Shown: positions 1-5,912 of the stretch, piece by piece
Layout: each line of letters starts with the position of its first letter
Position numbering within the stretch: position 1 is the first letter of the stretch
Origin: an uncultured Collinsella sp.
GTDB lineage: Bacteria; Actinomycetota; Coriobacteriia; Coriobacteriales; Coriobacteriaceae
Assembly: GCA_900551655.1 (NCBI GenBank)
Contig: URWM01000111.1
Span: 1-5,912 of the forward strand
DNA length: 5,912 nt
Reading direction: 5' to 3'
Notes under the pieces: model-generated
Told to the model about the DNA's origin: nothing
What the model saw: only the letters and a program-made list of their open reading frames with translations
The model's database searches: none
Position numbers and translations under genes: made by a program

Positions 1-31
1 GTCGGCAGCGTCAGATGTGTATAAGAGACAG
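1..31 (+). other. Nextera transposase adapter (read 1 side) left on the contig end
   Basis: These bases are the Illumina Nextera read-1 transposase adapter lacking only its first two bases. Positions 13-31 are the 19-bp Tn5 mosaic end (AGATGTGTATAAGAGACAG) and positions 1-12 are the preceding adapter sequence. Genomic sequence begins at position 32, in the middle of a dnaJ gene. This is a library artefact that was not trimmed before assembly, not a transposon in the organism. It creates a false stop codon (TGA read on the minus strand at 13-11) and false starts on the plus strand. Confidence 0.98.
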
Positions 32-958
32 ACCGTACTGCGTGCCGGCAGGAACCGTCACCTTGACGAGCTCGTCAGGCATAATGCCCTCGACCTCAAT
101 CTCGCATCCGAGCGCGGCCTGCGCAATCGAGATGTCGCTCACCAGATACAGGTCATCGCCATTGCGCTTAAAACGCTCGTGGTCGGCGACACGCACGTTG
201 ACGATCAGGTCGCCCGAGGGCTCACCGCGAAGGCCAGCCTCGCCAAAGCCGCTCACGCGCAGCTGGCGACCGGTCGAAACGCCGGCGGGAATATCGATGT
301 CGATCTTTTCGTGCGAAGGCGTGCGGCCCTGACCGTCGCAGGTCTCGCAGGGATGGTCGATGACCGTGCCCTCGCCGTGGCAGTCAGGGCAAGGCGAAGA
401 GGACTGAACCTGGCCCAGGAACGAGCGCTGGACCGTCGTGACATAGCCCGTGCCGTGGCAGCGGCTGCATTGCTTTTCCTGTGCGCCCTCGGCCCTACCG
501 GTGCCGTTGCAATCCTCGCAGGGGGCAAGGCGGTCATAGCTGATCGTCTTTTTGCAACCGAGTGCCGCCTCCTCAAGGGTCACCGAAAGGGAGATGGCCA
601 TATCGCGGCCGCGACGACGCTCACGGCGATTTCGGGCGCCACCGCCGGCACCGCCGCCAAAGAACGACGAGAACAGGTCGTCCATGCCCATGCCACCAAA
701 GATATCGTTGATGTCGACATAGCCGGAACCACCGGGGCCGTCCGCGGTGCCGTAACGGTCGTAGTTAGCACGCTTCTGCTCGTCGGAAAGAACGGAATAG
801 GCCTCGTTGAGCTCTTTGAACTTGGCCTCGGCCTCGGGGTCGTCCGAAACGTCCGGGTGTACGGTACGGGCCTTCTTTAGAAACGCGCGCTTAATCGTCC
901 GCGCGTCGGCATCCTTGTCAACGCCAAGTACCTCGTAGTAATCCCTATTTTCCGACAC
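32..958 (-). CDS. dnaJ: Molecular chaperone DnaJ (type I J-protein), 3' end missing
   Basis: Co-chaperone that delivers unfolded clients to DnaK (Hsp70) and stimulates its ATPase in the cytoplasm. 309 residues are present from the GTG start at 958. The J domain is at about residues 5-70, with HPD at 34-36. The G/F linker is at about 74-108 and contains DIFGG and a GGGAGGG run. Four CxxCxGxG zinc repeats start at C147, C164, C190 and C204, followed by CTD-I and the beginning of CTD-II (KVTVPAGTQYG). The family usually has about 370-385 residues, so roughly 65-75 C-terminal residues, including the dimerisation tail, are lost at the contig edge. The apparent ending LSLIHI plus stop comes from the adapter and must be removed. 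The GTG start is preferred over an in-frame ATG at 1024 because GGAAGGA lies 7 nt upstream and the next residues (SENRDYYEVLGV) are the normal DnaJ N-terminus; the 22 extra residues resemble nothing in the family. It lies 81 bp downstream of the J-protein gene at 1040-2143. Confidence 0.95.
771..831 (+). repeat. J-domain repeat copy 1 (paralogous, direct)
   Basis: This 61-bp stretch in the regular dnaJ matches 1950-2010 in the neighbouring J-protein gene at 51 of 61 positions without gaps (counted by eye). It encodes the end of the J domain ([19 protein letters not shown]). It reflects paralogy of the two genes rather than a mobile repeat. Confidence 0.75.
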
Positions 959-965
959 GACCGAA

Positions 966-972
966 TCCTTCC
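966..972 (-). promoter_or_regulatory. Ribosome binding site deciding the GTG start of dnaJ
   Basis: Read on the minus strand this is GGAAGGA, 7 nt before GTG at 958. It fixes the start at the GTG codon rather than at the upstream ATG at 1024, which has no comparable purine-rich stretch in a suitable position. Confidence 0.8.
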
Positions 973-979
973 AACTTTC

Positions 980-1008
980 ATTATTGTCACAGTGCGTCCT
1001 ATACCCAA
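980..1008 (-). promoter_or_regulatory. Possible weak sigma-70-type promoter before dnaJ
   Basis: In the 81-bp gap between the two J-protein genes, the minus strand reads TTGGGT (1008-1003), a 17-bp spacer, then AATAAT (985-980). The -10 box matches TATAAT at 5 of 6 positions, the -35 box matches TTGACA at only 3 of 6. Transcription would begin at about 973, leaving only some 15 nt before the GTG and putting the start right at the ribosome binding site, which is short. No CIRCE or clear HspR-type inverted repeat is seen here. It may simply be chance in an AT-richer gap; the gene could be read only from upstream. Confidence 0.25.
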
Positions 1009-1039
1009 GCTGGGCCGAGCGCAAACAGAGGGTTTGATG

Positions 1040-2143
1040 TTATTGCATTCCGTAAGGCGAAAGCATGGCACGCTGCGAGCAGCTCGCAAACCAAACCGAC
1101 ACGAGCGCAAACATAAATCCGTTGGCAAAACCGTTGACAAACTGCATCGCGCCGCGCTTCCACCACAGCAGGCTGCGATGCAGCACGCCATCCGAGAGCA
1201 CCATAAACAGGCCCATGGCAAACGGAATAAAGCACATCACGGCAAAGGCCGAGAACACGCCCGAGATGGCCGATAGCACCAAAAACGGCGCCACGATGCC
1301 CATCAGGTAAAAACCGGTACGGGCCTTGCCTTCCAGACGCTCAGCCTCGACATGGGCGCGGCCGACCAGATCGCCGCCCGAGGCACCGTTGGTGCCGGCG
1401 TGACCCATGCCACCAATACGGACCTCATCGCCATCGTGCGTACCGGCAGGAAACTCAATTGTCTGCTCGGAGGTCACACGGACACGGCCGCTGCCGCCGC
1501 AATCGGGACAGGGATCGGCGACGACCTTACCGGAACCGCCGCACTCGGGGCAGACCGACTGAAACGTGCCGGCGCCAAACAGGAAAGACAGGTCGACGTC
1601 GATGTGGCCGCGACCACCGCAGCTCGGACAAGTATGTGCATGCTCGGACGAAACAGAACCCGAACCTCCGCAGTGACCACAGGTATCGAAGCGCGTATAG
1701 CGGACGGTCTTGCGGGCACCGCCCTTGGCCTCCTTGGCGTCGAGCTTGATATCGACGACCACGTTGGCGCCACTCTCGGGGTTGTAGGCCGCCTGGCCGC
1801 GACGGGGCTGGCCCCAGGCGCCCCCGAAGGGGAAACCGCCGTCAAAGGGATTGCCGTAACCGGCGCTGCCGGCATAGCCACCGCCATAGGGCGAAGCCGT
1901 CGGTGCACCGGCAAAGGGATTGCCCGACCGCATGGCGTCGTAACGCGCACGCTTCTGCTCGTCCGAAAGCACGGCATAGGCCTCGGAAACCTCTTTAAAC
2001 TTTTCCTCGGCATCAGGTTCTTTGTTGACGTCCGGATGGAGCTTGCGGGCCTTTTGCTGGAAGGCCTTCTGTATATCACGCGAGGTGGCGTCCTTGGAGA
2101 CACCCAAAATCTCGTAATAATCTTTTTCGTTCATCGTCGCCAT
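1040..2143 (-). CDS. DnaJ-like J-protein with C-terminal membrane domain replacing CTD-II
   Basis: 367 residues from the ATG at 2143. The J domain is at about residues 5-70 (HPD at 36-38), so it should stimulate an Hsp70 partner. A linker rich in Gly, Phe and Tyr spans about 74-116. Four CxxCGGxG zinc repeats start at C155, C172, C198 and C212, and CTD-I ends near [14 protein letters not shown] (257-269). Where type I DnaJ continues into CTD-II, this protein has about three hydrophobic helices, at about 277-297, 299-319 and 334-355, with a basic, aromatic loop [10 protein letters not shown] (322-331). Positive charges before helix 1 (K273, R275) and in that loop fit a cytoplasmic J domain. 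The frame is continuous and no CTD-II remnant appears in other frames, so a sequencing frameshift is unlikely. The start is chosen by AGGAGG 8 nt upstream; an upstream ATG at 2164 adds only SRRLPR-like residues. J-protein identity is certain; membrane anchoring and role are inferred. The tail matches no family I recognise. Confidence 0.88.
   Translation of the reverse strand: MATMNEKDYYEILGVSKDATSRDIQKAFQQKARKLHPDVNKEPDAEEKFKEVSEAYAVLSDEQKRARYDAMRSGNPFAGAPTASPYGGGYAGSAGYGNPFDGGFPFGGAWGQPRRGQAAYNPESGANVVVDIKLDAKEAKGGARKTVRYTRFDTCGHCGGSGSVSSEHAHTCPSCGGRGHIDVDLSFLFGAGTFQSVCPECGGSGKVVADPCPDCGGSGRVRVTSEQTIEFPAGTHDGDEVRIGGMGHAGTNGASGGDLVGRAHVEAERLEGKARTGFYLMGIVAPFLVLSAISGVFSAFAVMCFIPFAMGLFMVLSDGVLHRSLLWWKRGAMQFVNGFANGFMFALVSVWFASCSQRAMLSPYGMQ
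1950..2010 (+). repeat. J-domain repeat copy 2 (paralogous, direct)
   Basis: Partner of 771-831, in the same orientation, in the membrane J-protein gene; it encodes [19 protein letters not shown]. Ten mismatches in 61 bp, no gaps. Confidence 0.75.
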
Positions 2144-2152
2144 GCGCGGCAA

Positions 2153-2158
2153 CCTCCT
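2153..2158 (-). promoter_or_regulatory. Ribosome binding site deciding the start of the membrane J-protein
   Basis: The minus strand reads AGGAGG, with 9 nt between its GGAGG core (2157-2153) and ... ATG at 2143 (8-9 nt depending on which G is taken as the end). It favours ATG at 2143 ([11 protein letters not shown]) over ATG at 2164, which lies upstream of it, and over ATG at 2134, which would be about 18 nt away. Confidence 0.8.
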
Positions 2159-2169
2159 GCTCACAGCAG
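2157..2169 (-). promoter_or_regulatory. Short hairpin touching the ribosome binding site of the membrane J-protein
   Basis: On the minus strand CTGCT-GTG-AGCAG forms a 5-bp stem with a 3-nt loop, and its 3' arm shares bases 2158-2157 with the AGGAGG motif. The stem could partly mask the ribosome binding site at low temperature. A stem this short is common by chance in GC-rich DNA, so this is only a candidate. Confidence 0.2.
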
Positions 2170-2201
2170 CGTATATATTCCGGTAATTCTACCCGAGCGG
2201 C

Positions 2202-3434
2202 CTAAGCTAGATCCCAAAACAGCTCGAACAGAACATTTCCATCGAGCCAACCCAGGTGGGTCGGCGCCAGGCGGGCACAGGTGAGGCCGGCGATGACATC
2301 GCCAGAGGCGATAGGCCCCGCATGGGTATCACCGTGCTCGGGCACCCAAGCGGCAAGCCCAAGCTCAAGAGCGCGGTCACAAGCCGCTGTCAGCTCCTCA
2401 GCAGGGATGACACGAGCCGCGCGAACCAACAGGTCGGATGCAACGCCGCGCGTCATGCGACAAGCGAGCATCAGGTCCTCGGCCGCAGCCTCGCGCTGCG
2501 ACAGATATTCGGCCTCAAACGCCGTCGCGCCATCATCGCGTTGCACCAGACGCACGCGATACGCATCGCCTCGAGAAGGCGCGCCAGGGAACAATTTAGC
2601 CAAGCGATCGAAATCCTCGGCATCGAGCATACCGGCGGCAGAACGACCCAAACCCAGATAGCCCTGTCCGGTCCAATAGGCAATGTTATGGGCGCACTCA
2701 TGGCCGTCGAGCGCGTAGCTTGCCACCTCATACGGGTGATAGCCGGCCACACCCAGGCGCTCACGCGCCGCGTCCATGCATGCAGCCTGAAAATCCTCGT
2801 CGGGCTCGAGCGACTCGTCGCGACACGCCATGCGGTAGAGCGGCGTGCCCTCCTCGAGCGTGAGCGGGTACACCGACACATGATGCGGCGCCGCCGCCAA
2901 CACACCATCGAGCGTGCGCTGCCAGCTTACGGCGGTCTGCCCGGGAAGGCCGCACATCAGGTCGCACGACACATCGAGCCCAGCGTCCTTAACCGTCGTG
3001 ATGGCAGCGAGCGCCCGGTCGGCATCGTGAATACGGCCAATCGCAGCAAGCTCGGCGTTATCGAGCGTTTGCACGCCCAGAGAGACGCGTGTGACACCAA
3101 CCTTGGCAAGCGCAGCGGTAAGCTCGGCGGTCAGCGACTCAGGATTGGCCTCGCAGGTAAACTCAACGGGCTTGCACCACGCAGAGATACGCCGGGCGAG
3201 TTCTACCAGACGCTCCCCCGCCAGCGACGGCGTGCCGCCGCCAACATAGACGGTACGGATCTGCGCAAGCGCCCCGACGTCTCCAAAGGCATCAAGGCGC
3301 GCATACAACTGCTCAAAATAGGCATCGAGCGCAGCACTCAGGTCGCACGGAGCAAAACTGCGCGAGTCAAAGTCGCAGTACCGGCACTTTTGGGCGCAAA
3401 ACGGCACGTGCACGTACAGCGCGGTAACGGCCAC
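2202..3434 (-). CDS. hemW: HemW, radical SAM haem chaperone (formerly coproporphyrinogen III oxidase-like)
   Basis: 410 residues, a little longer than the usual 375-395. HemW is a cytoplasmic protein that binds haem and a [4Fe-4S] cluster and is thought to insert haem into client proteins; it is not the coproporphyrinogen oxidase HemN. The radical SAM cluster motif CxxxCxxC is C13, C17, C20 (YVHVPFCAQKCRYCDF), followed by GGGTPS (65-70) and EANPES (95-100) for SAM binding, RVSLGVQT (116-123) and CGLPGQT (161-167). HNIAYW (249-254) is the HNxxYW signature that separates HemW from HemN. The C-terminal HemN-type domain ends with HLGWLDGNVLFELF. The family's GAHG motif is altered here to SAAG (265-268). 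The start is GTG at 3434, with GGAGG 7 nt upstream inside the end of the dusB gene. That gene stops 2 bp away, so the two are very probably co-transcribed and translationally coupled. A 58-bp gap follows before the next gene. Confidence 0.95.
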   Translation of the reverse strand: MAVTALYVHVPFCAQKCRYCDFDSRSFAPCDLSAALDAYFEQLYARLDAFGDVGALAQIRTVYVGGGTPSLAGERLVELARRISAWCKPVEFTCEANPESLTAELTAALAKVGVTRVSLGVQTLDNAELAAIGRIHDADRALAAITTVKDAGLDVSCDLMCGLPGQTAVSWQRTLDGVLAAAPHHVSVYPLTLEEGTPLYRMACRDESLEPDEDFQAACMDAARERLGVAGYHPYEVASYALDGHECAHNIAYWTGQGYLGLGRSAAGMLDAEDFDRLAKLFPGAPSRGDAYRVRLVQRDDGATAFEAEYLSQREAAAEDLMLACRMTRGVASDLLVRAARVIPAEELTAACDRALELGLAAWVPEHGDTHAGPIASGDVIAGLTCARLAPTHLGWLDGNVLFELFWDLA

Positions 3435-3436
3435 CC

Positions 3437-4480
3437 TTAGGCCTCCAGCGGATGCGCGGGCACCGACTCGCCGGCGGCAAGTGCGGCCTCGCAGGCCACC
3501 ACATCGCGCTCGATATCATCGACCAATGCCATGAACTCCTCGTACGTGGAGCAGCGCACCACCTGGGCGCGCCAGGCCGCAGCATGGGGCATGCCCTTTA
3601 AATACCAACTCGCGTACGTACGGGCACGCGACATGAGCGGCAACAGCTCGTGCGTGAGCGTCAGGTGCTCGCGCAGGGCGCCCAGTCGCTCGACCGAGCT
3701 ACGCACCGGTACCGGCGTGCCATCGAGCGCAAGGGCGCGGGCATCGCCGAACACCCAGGGGTTACCATAGATACCGCGCGCGATGAACACCGCGCTGGCA
3801 CCCGAGCTTTGCAGATGCTCCGCGGCATCCTCTGCCGAGAACACATCGCCCGAGCCGATAACGGGAATCTCGACGGCGTCGGCCACCTCATCGACGACCG
3901 ACCAATCGGCCTGGCCCGTATAGAGCTGCGTGGCACAACGACCGTGCACGGCAACTGCAGAGGCGCCCGCCCCTTCGAGCATCTGGGCAAACGTTGCGGC
4001 GTTGCGATCCTCGGCATAAAAACCCTTGCGAATCTTCACGGTCACGGGAACATGCGCCGCGCCCACCGCTGCCTCGACAATCTTCTCGGCCAGGTCGGGC
4101 GTGCGCATAAGCGCCGAGCCCTCGCCCTTGGTAACGACCTTGCGAGCCGGACAGGCCATGTTGATATCAATCAGTGACAGGCGGTCGCCCACGCGCTCCT
4201 CGACGGCAGCGACGGCGCTCGCAAACTGATCGGGCTTGGAACCAAAGAGCTGCACACAAATCTGCTGCTCCTCGTCGGCCGGCAACACCAGACGCCACGT
4301 CTTGTTGCTGGCATAGGCAAGGCCCGCAACGCTCACCATCTCGCTGTAGGCAAGATGGGCACCGCGACGGCGACACATGATGCGATAGGCGGGGTCGGTT
4401 ACGCCCGCCATGGGAGCCATAAGGAACGGCTGCTCGGCATAGGCGCCCAGCAGCCGCTTGCTGAATTCAGAAAGCGCCAT
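3437..4480 (-). CDS. dusB: tRNA-dihydrouridine synthase, DusB/NifR3 family
   Basis: 347 residues. Dus enzymes use FMN and NADPH to reduce uridines in the D loop of tRNA to dihydrouridine, in the cytoplasm. The TIM-barrel hallmarks are present in order: MAPMAGVTD (21-29) at the FMN pocket, YSEMVS (45-50), VQLFGSKP (76-83), IDINMACPARKVV (104-116) with the catalytic cysteine C110, VKIRKG (148-153) with the FMN-contacting lysine K149, AVHGR (177-181) with H179, IGSGDVFS (208-215) and ARGIYGNPW (234-242), which bind the FMN phosphate. The C-terminal helical domain follows from about residue 260. It begins 4 bp after the lepA stop codon and has only a weak purine stretch (AAGGTGGA, 11 nt upstream) inside lepA, so translation probably depends on coupling to lepA. 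It ends 2 bp before hemW. The family is clear; which tRNA uridine it modifies cannot be read from sequence, so the symbol reflects best family fit. Confidence 0.93.
   Translation of the reverse strand: MALSEFSKRLLGAYAEQPFLMAPMAGVTDPAYRIMCRRRGAHLAYSEMVSVAGLAYASNKTWRLVLPADEEQQICVQLFGSKPDQFASAVAAVEERVGDRLSLIDINMACPARKVVTKGEGSALMRTPDLAEKIVEAAVGAAHVPVTVKIRKGFYAEDRNAATFAQMLEGAGASAVAVHGRCATQLYTGQADWSVVDEVADAVEIPVIGSGDVFSAEDAAEHLQSSGASAVFIARGIYGNPWVFGDARALALDGTPVPVRSSVERLGALREHLTLTHELLPLMSRARTYASWYLKGMPHAAAWRAQVVRCSTYEEFMALVDDIERDVVACEAALAAGESVPAHPLEA
3442..3446 (-). promoter_or_regulatory. Ribosome binding site of hemW inside the dusB 3' end
   Basis: The minus strand reads GGAGG with a 7-nt spacer to GTG at 3434. 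It lies in the last codons of the upstream gene and supports GTG as the hemW start. Confidence 0.75.
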
Positions 4481-4484
4481 GGAC

Positions 4485-5912
4485 CTACTCGTCCACCTTG
4501 AGAATCGCCATAAAGGCCTCCTGCGGAACCTCGACCGAGCCGATGGCCTTCATGCGCTTCTTGCCCTCTTTTTGCTTCTCGAGCAGCTTGCGCTTTCGCG
4601 AGATATCGCCGCCGTAACACTTGGCCAGTACGTCCTTACGACGTGCCTTAACGGTGGAGCGGGCGATGATCTTGTTGCCGATGGCGCCCTGGATAGGCAC
4701 CTCGAACAGCTGTCGCGGGATGATCTCCTTGAGCTTGTCGCACAGGCCGCGGGCCAGGCCATAAGCCTTATCCTTGTGCACGATAAACGACAGCGCGTCC
4801 ACCTCGTCGCCCGAAAGCAGGATGTCGAGCTTGACGAGCTCGGAGGGGCGATATTCGTTGAACTCGTAGTCGAGCGAGGCGTAACCCTTGGTGCGGCTCT
4901 TGAGCTGGTCAAAAAAGTCCAGAATGAGCTCGGCAAGCGGCATGTCGAAACGCATCTCGACCGATTTGCTCGTGAGATGGATCATGTCGGTTGTAATGCC
5001 GCGATGCTCGATAGCGAGCTGCATGACGGCACCCGTATACTCGGGCGGACAGATAATCTTGGCCTTGAGGTAGGGCTCCTCGATGCGCTCGATGCGCGTA
5101 GCCTCGGGCAGATCCTGCGGGCTGCGGACATCGATCATCTCGCCGTCAGTCTTGTACACGTGGTAGTCGACCGAGGGGCTCGTGGCGATCAGGTCCAGAT
5201 TGAACTCGCGCTCCAGGCGCTCCTTGACGACCTCCATATGCAGCAGGCCCAAGAAGCCAACGCGGAAACCAAAGCCGAGCGCCACCGAAGTCTCGGGCTC
5301 CCACACCAACGACGGGTCGTTGACATGCAGCTTATCGAGAGCGTCGCGCAGGTTCTCGTAATCCTTGTTGTCGATCGGGAACAGGCCCGTGTAGACCATG
5401 GGCTTGGCCTCACGGTAGCCGGGAAGCGGCTCGGGGCAGGGATTCGACGCCCACGTAAGGGTATCGCCCACGCGCACGGCCTCGGGGTCCTTCAGGCCCG
5501 TGACCACGTAGCCCACCTCACCGACCGTCAGCGCGTCAACTGGTGTCTCGGCGGGACGCTTGACGCCCACGCCATCGACCAAAAAGTCACCCTTTGCCTG
5601 CATCATAAGGAGGGTATCGCCCTTTTTGATGGAGCCGTCAAACACGCGGACCGTGGCAACGACGCCGCGGTACTCATCAAAATACGAGTCCAGGATGAGC
5701 GCCTTGAGCGGCGCGTTTGCATCGCCCTTGGGCGGAGAGATCAAAAAGACGATGGACTCCAGCAGATCGTGGATGCCCTCGCCGGTCTTGCCCGATACGC
5801 ATACGGCATCGTCGGCAGGGATCGCCAGGTCGTCCTCGATCTCGGTCTTGACCTCGTCGGGGTGTGCCGACGGCAGGTCGATCTTATTGATGGCGGGCAC
5901 GATATCCAAGTT
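4485..5912 (-). CDS. lepA: Elongation factor 4 (LepA), 5' end missing
   Basis: 475 residues of a protein that is usually about 600, so about 125 N-terminal residues (the P loop, switch I and switch II of the GTPase domain) lie beyond the right edge. LepA is a ribosome-associated translational GTPase that can back-translocate ribosomes and influences initiation and ribosome assembly. Visible parts, counted from the first codon at 5912: G4 motif NKID (9-12), G5 motif SGK (40-42), beta-barrel domain II (about 67-160), domain III with [20 protein letters not shown] (214-233), domain V, and the LepA-specific C-terminal domain with [20 protein letters not shown] (431-450) followed by KKRMKAIG. The stop is TAG at 4487-4485. 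The TTG at 5909 is an internal leucine, not a start: the frame is open to the edge and [12 protein letters not shown] matches the interior of the family. It is the first gene seen of the lepA-dusB-hemW block. Confidence 0.97.
   Translation of the reverse strand, partial: NLDIVPAINKIDLPSAHPDEVKTEIEDDLAIPADDAVCVSGKTGEGIHDLLESIVFLISPPKGDANAPLKALILDSYFDEYRGVVATVRVFDGSIKKGDTLLMMQAKGDFLVDGVGVKRPAETPVDALTVGEVGYVVTGLKDPEAVRVGDTLTWASNPCPEPLPGYREAKPMVYTGLFPIDNKDYENLRDALDKLHVNDPSLVWEPETSVALGFGFRVGFLGLLHMEVVKERLEREFNLDLIATSPSVDYHVYKTDGEMIDVRSPQDLPEATRIERIEEPYLKAKIICPPEYTGAVMQLAIEHRGITTDMIHLTSKSVEMRFDMPLAELILDFFDQLKSRTKGYASLDYEFNEYRPSELVKLDILLSGDEVDALSFIVHKDKAYGLARGLCDKLKEIIPRQLFEVPIQGAIGNKIIARSTVKARRKDVLAKCYGGDISRKRKLLEKQKEGKKRMKAIGSVEVPQEAFMAILKVDE

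Noticed and set aside
1..31. A Tn5/IS50-like element end
   Set aside because: The mosaic end is joined to the Nextera primer sequence on its outer side, which identifies the sequencing adapter rather than a natural transposon.
765..771. TTAGCAC, resembling half of a CIRCE (HrcA) operator
   Set aside because: It lies inside the dnaJ coding region, the matching GAGTGCTAA half is absent at the right distance, and it is not upstream of any start.
17..880. Plus-strand open frame of 287 codons starting MYKRQ
   Set aside because: It starts inside the sequencing adapter and runs antisense to dnaJ; both ends are artefactual.
1005..1015. CCCAAGCTGGG as a terminator between the two J-protein genes
   Set aside because: The stem is only about 4 bp and no T-run follows on the minus strand, so it cannot be supported as an intrinsic terminator.
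1040..1345. Frameshift or decay as the cause of the missing CTD-II in the J-protein
   Set aside because: The other minus-strand frames here show no CTD-II residues, and the actual frame gives well-formed hydrophobic segments with sensible flanking charges and an ordinary stop codon.
1352..2284. Plus-strand open frame of 310 codons opposite the membrane J-protein
   Set aside because: Antisense shadow: repetitive Ala/Gly/Thr-rich translation, and it crosses the intergenic gap into hemW with no ribosome binding site or recognisable domain.
2256..3440. Long plus-strand open frame of 394 codons opposite hemW
   Set aside because: Its translation is low-complexity, rich in Arg, Ala and His, and matches no family, while the minus strand encodes a full HemW with all motifs. 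It is an antisense shadow of GC-rich coding DNA.
5907..5909. TTG as the start codon of lepA
   Set aside because: The frame stays open to the edge and the surrounding residues ([12 protein letters not shown]) belong to the middle of the EF4 GTPase domain; the gene is simply cut off.

Overview
The window is the end of an assembled contig from a high-GC (roughly 60% by eye) bacterium. The protein sequences look actinobacterial, and most like the Coriobacteriia (for example Collinsella). That placement is an inference from protein character and gene content; no marker in the window settles the species. All real genes lie on the minus strand, so transcription runs from high to low coordinates.

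In transcription order the layout is: lepA, encoding elongation factor 4, cut at its 5' end by the right edge of the window (4485-5912); a dusB-family tRNA-dihydrouridine synthase (3437-4480); hemW, a radical SAM haem chaperone (2202-3434); an unusual DnaJ-type J-protein whose C-terminal half is replaced by a predicted membrane domain (1040-2143); and a conventional zinc-finger DnaJ (32-958), cut at its 3' end by the left edge. lepA, dusB and hemW are packed with 2-4 bp gaps and look like one operon. The two dnaJ genes follow with gaps of 57 and 81 bp and each has its own strong Shine-Dalgarno sequence. No stretch over 300 bases lacks a gene.

Bases 1-31 are not genomic. They match the Illumina Nextera transposase adapter, including the 19-bp mosaic end. 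The final residues and stop codon of the dnaJ reading frame, and the starts of two long plus-strand frames, are therefore artefacts.

The cluster mixes translation (EF4, tRNA modification), cofactor handling (HemW) and protein folding (two J-proteins). In many bacteria lepA and hemW sit next to hrcA and dnaJ heat-shock genes. Here no hrcA is seen between hemW and the regular dnaJ; the membrane-anchored J-protein takes that place. It is the most interesting feature of the window: a J domain, G/F linker, full zinc-finger module and CTD-I, followed by about three transmembrane helices in place of CTD-II and the dimerisation tail, in one intact frame.
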